Source: Paludisphaera mucosa
GTDB lineage: Bacteria; Planctomycetota; Planctomycetia; Isosphaerales; Isosphaeraceae
Reading direction: 5' to 3'
DNA: 64,000 nucleotides
NCBI RefSeq assembly: GCF_029589435.1
Contig: NZ_JARRAG010000003.1
Location: 116,583-180,582 of the forward strand
Position numbers and translations under genes: made by a program. This document shows, in pieces, positions 18,419 to 30,003 of this stretch. The notes under the pieces are model-generated. The model saw only the letters and a list, made by a program, of their open reading frames with translations. It was not told where the DNA came from and did not search any database. Within the stretch, counting starts at the first letter, position 1. Every line of letters starts with the position of its first letter.

Positions 18419-19768
18419 TCATTGCGATCGCATGCCCGTCCACCAAGGCTGCGCCGTCGTCCTCGTGCGCTCGAACTGGACCATGTAATCGCTGCCCGGC
18501 AGCCCCGTAGCGGTCCCGTCTAGGGGGATGCCGGCGAGGCTGGTCAGGCCGTTCGGGGTCGTGCCGACGATCGTGAGCTGGAACATCCCATGCTGCGGCA
18601 GCCGCCCGATCGGCTGAAGGACGACGGACTGGGATTCGGAGTCGTACCGGGCCCGGTGGATCGGGACGGCCCGATCGTCCCCGGTTCCCGGCCGGCGGTC
18701 GCGTCCCGACCAGACCAGGCGATAGTTGCCGCGATCCTCGGCCGAAGCGGCGCTCATCGGTTCGCTGAAGCTCGCCACGAGGGCCGTCGGCCGACCTTGG
18801 GCGCCGACGCACCGGAAGCCCGCGACGGTCGGGGCCCGGACCGCCGCGGGGACGACGTCGAAGGCGCGGGTCGTCGCGGGGATCAGTCCGCCGCCGGCGA
18901 TCGAGAGCGTATAGCCGGAGCCGATCCTATCGAGCGTCAGCCCGGAGAAGGTGGCCACGCCGTCCTGGGCCGTCGCGGTCAGCACGCCGCCCAGGGCGGT
19001 GCCGCCCGGGTTTCCGGCCAGGGCCACGGCGACGGCACCTCGGAAGGTGCCGTCGACGTTCCCGAAGAGATCCTCGGCGGCGACGGTCACTTCGAAATCG
19101 CTGCCGGCGACGACGGAGCCGTGCGGCTGCGCCGTCACCACCAGTTGCGACGCGACCGCCTGGATCGCACGAAACGAGAGGTCGTCCAGGGCGAAATCGT
19201 TGCCGGCGTACGCGGTCTGCCGGTCGAAGATCTGGATCTTGGCGACGACGGCCGTCCCCGAGTTCCAGGTCGCCGAGAACGACGACCAGCTGCCGCCCCG
19301 CGCGGGGACCGGGTAGTCCGAGCCGATCGGGGCCCCGTTCACGAGGAACTGCAGGCGGGCCGGGCTGGGATCGAGGCCGACCATGGTCGCCGCCCATCCG
19401 GAGAAGGTGTAGTTTGTGCCGGGCGACACCGCGACCGTCTCCTGCCAGACGACCTGATCGGGGATCAGGGCCCCGTCGACCTCGTCCATGAGGCCCGTCC
19501 CCGTGGTGTGGTCGCCGAAGCTCAAGAAGCTCGCCAGACGGTCGGCGTCCGGGTCGCGACCGATGATGTAGCCGCCGGCCATGTCGATGTTGGGATACTG
19601 GGTCGTGAAACCCACGTCCCCGAGTTCGAAGTGGCCGTTGGCGAGCAGGTTGCTGAGCAGGGCCCGGCCTTCCAGCAACTCCACCGACGGCCTCGATCGG
19701 GATCGCCGCGAGCCCTCGGCCGGGGCGCGGCCCGGCCGCCGTACGCGCAGCGGGAAGAGAAGAGACAC
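18419..19768 (-). CDS. Exported LEGR-motif multidomain protein
   Basis: A 449-residue protein. A GTG start at 19766-19768 sits 8 nt after AAGGAGG. The basic N-terminus carries RPSVELLEGRALLSN, the planctomycete LEGRxLLS export motif. Domains in order are a carbohydrate-binding-like beta-sandwich (NLLANGHFELGDVGF to NDFALDDLSFR), an Ig-like bacterial domain (VVTAQPHGSVVAGSDFEVTV) and a C-terminal Ig-like domain of the SbsA type (ALVASFSEPMSAASAEDRGN). It is probably a cell-surface or secreted protein binding a glycan; the ligand is inference. Confidence 0.85.
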   Translation of the reverse strand: MSLLFPLRVRRPGRAPAEGSRRSRSRPSVELLEGRALLSNLLANGHFELGDVGFTTQYPNIDMAGGYIIGRDPDADRLASFLSFGDHTTGTGLMDEVDGALIPDQVVWQETVAVSPGTNYTFSGWAATMVGLDPSPARLQFLVNGAPIGSDYPVPARGGSWSSFSATWNSGTAVVAKIQIFDRQTAYAGNDFALDDLSFRAIQAVASQLVVTAQPHGSVVAGSDFEVTVAAEDLFGNVDGTFRGAVAVALAGNPGGTALGGVLTATAQDGVATFSGLTLDRIGSGYTLSIAGGGLIPATTRAFDVVPAAVRAPTVAGFRCVGAQGRPTALVASFSEPMSAASAEDRGNYRLVWSGRDRRPGTGDDRAVPIHRARYDSESQSVVLQPIGRLPQHGMFQLTIVGTTPNGLTSLAGIPLDGTATGLPGSDYMVQFERTRTTAQPWWTGMRSQ

Positions 19769-20230
19769 GGTGGTTCCTCCTTCGCCCAGGTCGCCCCGGT
19801 GGGTCGCGTCGGGTTGTTCCGCATCGGCCCGGCGGGGGCCGGCCGTCGTCGACGGGGCGGGAATGACGAAGGCCCCGGTCATGTGCCCGTGCACACTCCC
19901 GAGGCCTGCATGACCGGCTCGGCCCACCCCTCGCGAGCAGGCCCTGTTCTGAAGTCTAAGCCGAAAAGCGGCGACCTGTCAATAAGTCTGCCCTTCTAAA
20001 GATTTCATGTTATGTTCAAGCGATTATCAATTAAGCGAGGGCCGCGGGTCATTTCGTCGATCGTCGAGATTTCAGGAGCACTGTTGAGCGGCCGCCCGCG
20101 ATGAATTATACCGGATTGCTGCATAGGGTGAGCGATCGCCGCGACTTGGCATGAGCCCGGACGTCGGTTCCGAATCCCATTCCTGGAGGCGGGCCATGAA
20201 GCCGTCCCGATCCCCGACGGGCTCGCCGTC
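19769..20230. other. Intergenic region with a repeated hairpin element
   Basis: These 462 bp separate divergent genes. The left part holds the AAGGAGG site of the minus-strand gene. The middle (about 19970-20035) is AT-rich for this genome and is a plausible promoter zone. At 20033-20067 lies a partial copy of the terminator-like element from 18368-18403. No gene is supported. Confidence 0.5.
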
Positions 20231-20695
20231 ATGATGGAAGCATCAGGCCGGATGCGGCTCGGGCGGTACGAGTTCGCCGTCGAGTCGGCGACGTTTCGAT
20301 ACATCTCGCAGAGCTGGTCGGGGCCGGGCTGGGACTTCAACATTCGGGGGCGATGCCTCAACGACGACCCGATCGAGCCGATGTATCCGCACGGCGGGAT
20401 CGGCGTCTATACGGAGGCGGCCCCATTACCTTTCGAGAAGGCCGTCGACTACACCGGCGTCGAACTCGACCTGCCGGGCGGTTGCGACGAGGCCACCGGC
20501 GAGCCGTATTTCGCGATCGACGTCGGTGAGAGCTACGAGGTCTCGGACGTCCGGCTGAGGTTCGCGGGGCGGGACGGCGACCGCTATCTCATCGAGATGT
20601 CCGGGACCGCGCCGAGTTCCCTGCTCGGGCGTCCGGAGCGTCTCGACCTGAGAGCCTGGGTGCAAGAACGACCCGACCACGCCTACCCGGCATAG
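20231..20695 (+). CDS. Hypothetical protein
   Basis: A 154-residue acidic protein (or 147 residues from an ATG at 20252, whose start MRLGRYEFAVESATFRY looks more natural). It is rich in aromatic and acidic residues and predicted mainly beta (SQSWSGPGWDFNIRGRC, VGESYEVSDVRLRFAGRD). No signal peptide or membrane segment is seen. The family is not recognised. An 18-bp stem-loop follows the gene. Confidence 0.65.
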   Translation: MMEASGRMRLGRYEFAVESATFRYISQSWSGPGWDFNIRGRCLNDDPIEPMYPHGGIGVYTEAAPLPFEKAVDYTGVELDLPGGCDEATGEPYFAIDVGESYEVSDVRLRFAGRDGDRYLIEMSGTAPSSLLGRPERLDLRAWVQERPDHAYPA

Positions 20696-20768
20696 GCCGG
20701 CGGGCGGGGTCGTCGACGCCGCCACGAAGGAGCCTTCGCGAGGCGGGCGCCCGGGGCCGGAAATGCGC

Positions 20769-20815
20769 AACGCCGCGCGCGACGCCCGGGTGATCGAGGC
20801 GTCGCGCGCGGCGTT
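20769..20815. terminator. Perfect 18-bp stem-loop between convergent genes
   Basis: The left arm 20769-20786 and right arm 20798-20815 are exact reverse complements around an 11-nt loop. It lies between the plus-strand gene ending at 20695 and the minus-strand respiratory operon ending at 20843, so it probably terminates both. No long T-run follows. Confidence 0.8.
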
Positions 20816-20842
20816 CGTCTTGGTCGCGTCCTGGAGCCGTGC

Positions 20843-21205
20843 TCACTTCCCGAGGATGTGCAGCCAGCCTCGGGCGAGGTAGTCGGACAGGAGGAAGGCG
20901 AGCAGCAGGCCGACCCACAGCAGCGAGCCGACCGCCGTGATCCAGGTCAGCGGGGCGCTGTAGTAGACGTGCATGAAGAACAGCACGATCAGGACGGCCT
21001 TGATGAGCGCGATCGTCATGGCGACGGGCAGGTGGAACGCGCCCAGGGGCATGAACGACGCGGCCACGGTCGCCGCCAGGAACAGCATCAGCGCGATGTA
21101 GATCAGGACGTACGTCCGGACCTCGATCACGTGGTGCGCCTGCGCGTGCGCGTCGGTGGTCTGCGCCAGGTTCGTCTGCGAATGGGAATGCGACGTATGC
21201 GCCAT
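20843..21205 (-). CDS. Cytochrome c oxidase subunit IV (prokaryotic type)
   Basis: A 120-residue small subunit. A His/Thr-rich start (MAHTSHSHSQTN) precedes three membrane helices: TYVLIYIALMLFLAATVAAS, MTIALIKAVLIVLFFMHVYY and ITAVGSLLWVGLLLAFLLSD. The second, with ALIKAVLIVLFFMH, is characteristic of caa3-type subunit IV. It is the last gene of the operon, 17 bp after subunit III. It probably stabilises the oxidase core. Confidence 0.9.
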   Translation of the reverse strand: MAHTSHSHSQTNLAQTTDAHAQAHHVIEVRTYVLIYIALMLFLAATVAASFMPLGAFHLPVAMTIALIKAVLIVLFFMHVYYSAPLTWITAVGSLLWVGLLLAFLLSDYLARGWLHILGK

Positions 21206-21925
21206 AGGTCTGGGTCCGCCTGTCACTCGATCAGGTAAAGCAAGGGATAGAGGAACACCCACACGACGTCGACGAAGTGCCAGTAGAGCCCCAGGACCTC
21301 GACCTGCGTGGTGCCGAAGCCGGAGAACCATTTGATCCGGATCAGGACGGCGAAGATGAGCACCGCGGCGATGCCGACGATCATGTGGAACGCGTGCACG
21401 CCCGTCATGAAGAAGTAGAGCACGAACATCATCTGGAACTGGCCCTTGTTCCGGCTGAACTTGGCCTCGTCCAGGTTGCCGTTCGCGTCGAGGCTGGCCG
21501 CCTTGAGGACCTCGGCGTCGTGCTCGGAGACGTGGAAGCTGCGGCCGGGCAGGTAGCCGTGGTCGATCTCGGTCTTGTACTCGCTCGCCTTGACGCCCAG
21601 GAAGATGGTGCCGAGCAGGGCCGTGAGGATCAGGTTGCGGACGATCCCCCGCCGGTCGCCGACCTGCGAGCAGCGCACGGCGAAGGCCATGGTGAGGCTG
21701 CTCGTCAGCAGGACGAGGGTGTTGAAGAAGCCGACCCACATGGCCATGTGGTGGCTCCCCAGCTTGAACGCGTCGGGCGCGAGGGCGCGGTACACGGTGT
21801 AGGCCGCGATCAGGCCGCTGAAGAACATGACCTCGCTGACCAGGAAGAACCACATCCCCAGGTTGGAGGTGAGGTGCTGCTGGTCGAGGTCGTCGAAGTG
21901 GGACAGGAGGAGCTGCGTCCCCTCG

Positions 21926-23580
<1,655 letters not shown>

Positions 23581-23584
<4 letters not shown>

Positions 23585-24531
23585 TGGCTCGTCTCTCCGT
23601 TGGCGATGGACTTGATGTAGGCGATGATCTTCAGCAGGTCGGTCTCGCTGATCTGGTCCTTGAACGACGGCATGATCGGCTCGTAGCCGGCCACGACCTG
23701 GTCTTTCGGGAGCAGGATCGAGTCGCGGATGTAGCGGTCGTCGGCCGTCACGAAGTGGACGTCCTTGCCGTCCTGGATCGGCACCGGCTTGCCGTAGACG
23801 CCTTCCAGCCTGGGGGCCTGAACCGTCTGGCTGCCGCGGTGGCAGCCGGCGCAGTGGTGCTGGACGAACAGCCGTCCGCCCTCCTCGGCCTGCGAGGGGC
23901 CGACCCCCTTCTCGGAGAGCCAGGCCTCGTAGTCGGCCGGCTCCATCACGTGGACCTTGCCGATCATCAGCGAGTGGTTCGTGCCGCAGTACTCGGCGCA
24001 GAAGAGGTTGTACACGCCGACCTTGGTGGGCTCGAACCAGAGCGACGTGTAGCGGCCCGGCAGGACGTCCTGCTTGATGCGGAAGGCCGGGATGTAGAAG
24101 CTGTGGAGCACGTCCTGCGAGGTCATGTTCAGCTTCATCGGCCGGCCCAGCGGCACGTGCAGCTCATTGGTCTCGGAACGGCCCTGGGAGTGCTGGACGT
24201 ACCACATCCACTGCTTGCCGACGACGTCGATCTGGGTCGCGTCGGCCGGGGCCTCGTAGAGGTCGAAGAAGAGCCGCGTCGACCAGGCGTACATGACCAC
24301 CGACAGGATCGCCGGGATGACGATCCAGACCGCTTCCATCGCCTTGCTGTGGGTCGGCGGGTGGCTGCGGTCGGCCGCGTTGCCGCGGCGGTAGCGCACG
24401 CAGAAGGCCAGCACGAAGAGCAGGATCGCCATCGTGAAGAACACGAGGACGCCCAGCTCGAAGAGCATCAGGGCGTCCAGCTTCGGCGCGTTGGTCGAGG
24501 CCTGGTCCGGGAACAGGGGGAAATCCCACAT
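23581..24531 (-). CDS. ctaC: Cytochrome c oxidase subunit II with fused cytochrome c (caa3 type)
   Basis: A 316-residue subunit that receives electrons. Two N-terminal helices ([21 protein letters not shown] and [17 protein letters not shown]) anchor a cupredoxin domain with the CuA site [14 protein letters not shown]-terminal haem c domain has CAGCH and a later Met-containing segment ([10 protein letters not shown]). This fused form marks a caa3 oxidase, which takes electrons directly from the alternative complex III or its cytochrome partner. Confidence 0.96.
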
Positions 24532-24549
24532 GGATGAAATACCTTCGTT

Positions 24550-25452
24550 TCAGGCCCCGGGCCCGTCGCCGGCCGTCGCCTCGGCGACGTCGGGGGGCCC
24601 GTCCCCGGTCCGTCCCCGCAGCTCGCGCCGGAACATCAGGAAGAGATACAAGCCGAGCGACAGCGCCGTGAGGGTGCCGAACCCGCGGAGCAGCCGGACG
24701 ATCGAGAGCGTGTACTTGCCGGTCGCCGAATCGTAGTCGTAGCAGAGCAAGAGCAGCGAGGCGATCCGCGAGCCGATGTGCCCCTCGGACGCCCGCCGGA
24801 TCGCGGCGTCGACCTCCTTGGGCGGGAAGTCGATGCCGAAGAAGTACTGCGCCGGCTGGCCCCCGGGGGTCATGACGACGATCCCGGCGGCGTGGGCGAA
24901 CTGCTTGGTGGCCGGGTTCTGGACGTAGTGGAAGCCGACCGCGTCGCAGAGGGCGTCGATCGCCTCCTTGCGGCCGGTCAGGAACTTCCAGCCCGCCTCG
25001 GTCCCCGGGTTGTCGTAGCGTTCGAGGTAGCCGGCCTTCTTCGCCTTGGCCGACGCCGGCGTGTCGTCGGGGTCGATGCTGACGGCGACGACGTCGAAGT
25101 CGACGCCCGCCTTGATCGGCAGCGGCTTGAGGCTCCGGGTCAGGCCCGCCAGCACCTGGTTGCAGAGCAGGGGGCAGCGGTGGAAGACCAGGGCGAGCAC
25201 CACCGGCCGGCGGCCGAAGCAGGCGGACAGCGGGGTCTCGCGGCCCTCCTCGTCGAGGAAGGTCGTCCCCAGCGGGACCTGGGCGCCCAGCCGCTGCTCG
25301 AACTTCACCTGCGAGGCGGTGCCGGCGAACGCCGCGGGGTCCGAGACCGGCGCGGCCTGGGTGCCGAGCGGGACCGGCTGGTCGCCGACGGCCGGGGCCG
25401 CCGCGAGCAGCGGGGCCGCGAGCATCATCAGGCGGAGCAGGGGCCGTCTCAT
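24550..25452 (-). CDS. SCO1/SenC-family copper chaperone
   Basis: A 300-residue thioredoxin-fold protein that helps assemble the CuA centre of oxidase subunit II. It has a signal peptide (LMMLAAPLLAAAPAVG), the copper motif FHRCPLLCNQVL (CxxxC) and a conserved His in FAHAAGIVVMTPGG. Unlike many SCO proteins it has a C-terminal membrane helix (FGTLTALSLGLYLFLMF). The gene lies between complex III and the oxidase genes, and its start overlaps the previous stop (ATGA). Confidence 0.93.
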   Translation of the reverse strand: MRRPLLRLMMLAAPLLAAAPAVGDQPVPLGTQAAPVSDPAAFAGTASQVKFEQRLGAQVPLGTTFLDEEGRETPLSACFGRRPVVLALVFHRCPLLCNQVLAGLTRSLKPLPIKAGVDFDVVAVSIDPDDTPASAKAKKAGYLERYDNPGTEAGWKFLTGRKEAIDALCDAVGFHYVQNPATKQFAHAAGIVVMTPGGQPAQYFFGIDFPPKEVDAAIRRASEGHIGSRIASLLLLCYDYDSATGKYTLSIVRLLRGFGTLTALSLGLYLFLMFRRELRGRTGDGPPDVAEATAGDGPGA

Positions 25453-26096
25453 GGCTTCGTTCCCGTCTCCGGCGCTGGGGCGGGGGCCGCGGCTTCCGGC
25501 TTCGGGGCCGCCTCGGGCTTCGCCGGCTCGGCCTCCTTCTTGACCTCCGCCGGGGCGGGCGCGGGCGTGGGAGCGGCGGCGGCCGGGGCGGCCTCCTCGG
25601 GCTTGGGCGGGACGCCGATCTTCACCGGGTTGGACGATCCTTGCAGGGGATGGAACTGGTCCATCTTGCCCCCCTTGGGAAGGCCCTTCTCGGCCAGGAT
25701 CTCGATGGCGCGGTCGATGGGGATGTGGGCCGTCTTGGCCTGGGCGTCGACCCAGCCGTACGAGTCCAGCCGCGACCGCGCCCCGTCGACGATCTCGCGC
25801 GTCTCCTTGGCCGGGTCGCTCTGCAGGACCGGGGCCGGCGGCGGCGGGCCGTCGGCGAACCGCAGCGAGAGCCTGGCCTCGTCCATCACCGATTCCACGC
25901 CCACGAAGTAGCGCATCACGAAGATGATCGCCACGAACGTGGCCGCGCAGAGGGCGATCAGGATCCCCGTGTTGAACAGCACCCCCTTGAGGTCGAGGTC
26001 GGTGTTCTCGTGCAGCTCCTTGAGCTCGCGGGCCGGCTTGTAGCGGCCCTGGGGGATCATGTCCCCCTCCAGCAGGCTGGGGTCGATGTCGCTCAT
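25449..26096 (-). CDS. Accessory membrane protein of the ACIII operon, unknown
   Basis: A 215-residue protein whose ATG overlaps the actF stop. One membrane helix (VLFNTGILIALCAATFVAIIFVM) follows a cytoplasmic start of about 40 residues. A periplasmic segment contains YGWVDAQAKTAHIPIDRAIEILAEKGLP, a stretch seen in proteins of alternative complex III operons. The last 60 residues are an Ala/Pro/Lys/Glu tail. The position between actF and SCO argues for a role in assembly or as an extra subunit (inference). Confidence 0.75.
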   Translation of the reverse strand: MSDIDPSLLEGDMIPQGRYKPARELKELHENTDLDLKGVLFNTGILIALCAATFVAIIFVMRYFVGVESVMDEARLSLRFADGPPPPAPVLQSDPAKETREIVDGARSRLDSYGWVDAQAKTAHIPIDRAIEILAEKGLPKGGKMDQFHPLQGSSNPVKIGVPPKPEEAAPAAAAPTPAPAPAEVKKEAEPAKPEAAPKPEAAAPAPAPETGTKP

Positions 26097-27352
26097 AGGA
26101 CGGCGCCTCCGGAATGCTCGTGGGCGTGGTCGTGCGCCAGGGCTTCGACGATCCGGGGGTCCTGGAGCGGGATCAAGGGGGCCGTCCGCAGCCGGCGGAC
26201 GAAGAACGAGAGCCAGACGCCGCCGATCCCCGCCAGCGCCGCGGCGTACCAGAGCACGCCCAGCCAGGGGAAGCCAGTCCCGCCCTCGCCGATCTTGGCG
26301 TAGCCGGGGAGGATCAGCCAGGCCAGGTCGACGGCCCGCATGACCAAAATCCACGAGGCGATCGGCAGGACCCAGCCCGCGTCGCGCTTGTGCTGGCGTT
26401 CGAGCAGGGCGAGGAAGGGGGCGAAGAAGCCGAAGGCGATCAGGCCGAGCGCCACCACGCCCCAGACGCCGCCGATCCGTCGCAGGTACCAGATGACCTC
26501 TTCGGGGAGGTTCCCCAGCCAGGTGATCAGGAACTGCGAGAACGACATGTAGGCCCAGAGCATCGTGAACGCCAGCAGCAGGTTGCCGACGTCGTTGAGC
26601 CGGCCCACGGTCAGGGCCGAGCGGATGGGCTCGTAGGCCGAGTTGCGGATGGTGAAGACGGTCGCGAAGGCCAGGGTCGACAGGATCGCGCCGACGATGA
26701 ACATGGCCCCGTAGATCGTCGAGTACCAGTCGGGGTCGCGCGACATGCCCCAGTCGAAGGCCGCGAACGACGTCGACAGGAAGAGGACCACGAGCGCCGG
26801 GCCGGCGACGGCCTTGAGGCGGCGGCTGGGGGCCGTGTCGGAGCGGCCGTCCTGCTGCCGCGACCAGGCGTTGGCGAGGTAGGCGGCGAGGCCCCAGACG
26901 GCGAAGTAGAAGACCCCGCGGGCGGCGAAGAACGGGAAGTTCAGGAACTTCGTCTTGTGGGCCACGAGCGGGTCGGCCTGGACGACGGCGGCGTCGGCCC
27001 AGGGGAAGGCGTAGCCCAGCCTGACCCCGACCAGGATCGGCAGGAAGAAGAGGGCCATCAGCACGATCATCGCACCGGCCGCCTCGAACGGCCGCCGCAG
27101 CGGCAGGGCCCACGACCCCCCCACCAGCTGGTGGAGGAAGCAGAGGCCGATCGAGGCCACCGAGATGCTGGTCCAGAAGAGGAAGGCGGTCAAATAGGCC
27201 GGGAAGAACGAGTCCCGCGTGACGGGGATCAGGGCCCCGGCCAGGCTGACGATCAGTCCGATGATCCCGACCCGCAGCGCGGAGGCCTGGATGACGTCGA
27301 AGTGGGCCTCGAGGTCGGCCCCGGCGCGGGCGCCGGCGAAGTCGAAGCTCAT
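26093..27352 (-). CDS. actF: Alternative complex III subunit F (ActF)
   Basis: A 419-residue polytopic membrane subunit of the quinol:cytochrome c oxidoreductase, with about ten helices, related to ActC/NrfD. Recognisable segments include AFDWGMSRDPDWYSTIYGAM and LLAFTMLWAYMSFSQFLITW, both typical of ActF. The C-terminus is His-rich (DHAHEHSGG). It overlaps actE at its start and the accessory gene at its stop. Confidence 0.93.
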   Translation of the reverse strand: MSFDFAGARAGADLEAHFDVIQASALRVGIIGLIVSLAGALIPVTRDSFFPAYLTAFLFWTSISVASIGLCFLHQLVGGSWALPLRRPFEAAGAMIVLMALFFLPILVGVRLGYAFPWADAAVVQADPLVAHKTKFLNFPFFAARGVFYFAVWGLAAYLANAWSRQQDGRSDTAPSRRLKAVAGPALVVLFLSTSFAAFDWGMSRDPDWYSTIYGAMFIVGAILSTLAFATVFTIRNSAYEPIRSALTVGRLNDVGNLLLAFTMLWAYMSFSQFLITWLGNLPEEVIWYLRRIGGVWGVVALGLIAFGFFAPFLALLERQHKRDAGWVLPIASWILVMRAVDLAWLILPGYAKIGEGGTGFPWLGVLWYAAALAGIGGVWLSFFVRRLRTAPLIPLQDPRIVEALAHDHAHEHSGGAVL

Positions 27353-28011
27353 TTCACGGCCTCCTGCAGCTTGCTCTGGTCTTCGGGGGGCAGCTCGGAG
27401 GCCTTGGCGTTCTGGCTGAGCTGGAGGGCCCGGATGTAGGCGGCGATCGCCCAGCGGTCTTGCGGGGCGACCCGGGCCGCGAACGAGTACATGGCACCGT
27501 GGCCGTTGCTGATCACCTGGAAGAAGTGCCCGAGCGGGGCGTCGACCAGCCGGGGCTCGGTGTACTTCGGCGGCGGCGTGAACCCGCGCTGGACGATCAC
27601 GCCCCGGCCGTCGCCGAGCTGACCGTGGCAGGGGGTGCAGTAGATGCCGTAGCGCTGCTTGCCGCGTTCGAGGACCGCGCGGTCGACGGCGAAGGGGGGC
27701 TCCTGGGCGGCGACGCCGTCCTTCAGGCCGGTGAGCAGCAGCTCCCGGTCCTCGACGGCGGGGAGGCCGCGCACGTCCTCGCGGGGGACGGTGCCCAGGA
27801 CCAGGGTGCGGGACGACGCGCCGTCGGAGAACAGCGTCGTCGCCTCGTACGGCTCGAACCGGGGCTGGTCGTACATGTCGGTGCAGCCCGGCGCGACGGC
27901 CAGCAGCGCGGCCAGGGCGGCGGCGGCGAGCCGCTGCGGCCGGCGGGCCGTCGCGTTCCGGACGCGGGCGGTGGTGGTGTTTGGGCGCATCGTGGGCGGG
28001 TCGGATCCCAT
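27349..28011 (-). CDS. actE: Alternative complex III subunit E, mono-haem cytochrome c lipoprotein (ActE)
   Basis: A 220-residue (or 213 from a second ATG) exported cytochrome. The signal ends in a lipobox (AVAPGC), so the protein is lipid-anchored. One haem site, YCTPCHGQLGDGRG, and a distal Met in NGHGAMYSFAARV are present. In ACIII this subunit passes electrons from the ActB/ActA core to the cytochrome partner. It starts 10 bp after actD and overlaps actF. Confidence 0.93.
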   Translation of the reverse strand: MGSDPPTMRPNTTTARVRNATARRPQRLAAAALAALLAVAPGCTDMYDQPRFEPYEATTLFSDGASSRTLVLGTVPREDVRGLPAVEDRELLLTGLKDGVAAQEPPFAVDRAVLERGKQRYGIYCTPCHGQLGDGRGVIVQRGFTPPPKYTEPRLVDAPLGHFFQVISNGHGAMYSFAARVAPQDRWAIAAYIRALQLSQNAKASELPPEDQSKLQEAVK

Positions 28012-28021
28012 GAGGGTCGGG

Positions 28022-28572
28022 TCAGTATGGTACGACGGAGATCGAGCGGGGCCCGCAGGTCTCCAGGAACGCCAGCGTCGCCTCCGGGTCGAACAGCGGA
28101 TCCCGGGACTGGACGCACAGGAAGAACCCGTCGTCGGACGCCCGGGCGAACTCGGGCGCGTTGAAGACCGGGTGGTACAGCCGGGGCAGGCCGTTGAAGT
28201 AGAGCATGCCGAAGACCGCGGCGAGCGCCCCGCCCAGCACCGTCATCTCGAACGTGATCGGGATGAACGCCGGCCACGAGTACAGCGGCTTGCCGGCGAT
28301 GTTGTGGGGGTAGTAGTACATCGCCGACCAGCACTGCATCAGGAACCCGCCGACGCCCCCCAGCAGGGCCCCCGCGAAGACGGTGCGGGGGACCTTGTTG
28401 CGGTGGTACCCCAGGGCGTGGTCCAGGCCCTCGACCGGGAAGGGCGTGTAGGCTTCCATCTGGCGGAACCCGCGCTCGTAGGCGCTCCGGGTCACCTCGA
28501 CGAGCCGGTCGGGGTCGTCGAACTCGGCCATCAGGCCGTAGACCTCGGGGTTCTCCGGGGCGTGTTGGACGC

Positions 28573-28576
<4 letters not shown>
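28022..28576 (-). CDS. actD: Alternative complex III subunit D (ActD, DUF3341)
   Basis: A 184-residue subunit with two membrane helices (FAGALLGGVGGFLMQCWSAM and AFIPITFEMTVLGGALAAVF). The start YGLMAEFDDPDRLVEVTRSA and the motif AYTPFPVEGLDHALGY are hallmarks of DUF3341. ATG 28576 overlaps the actC stop. The helix pair binds ActC in known structures of the complex. Confidence 0.95.

Positions 28577-29995
<1,419 letters not shown>

Positions 29996-30003
<8 letters not shown>

Noticed and set aside
20005..20361. 118-codon minus-strand frame overlapping the start of the gene at 20231
   Set aside because: Composition is not protein-like and it crosses the AT-rich intergenic zone and the start of a better-supported plus-strand gene.
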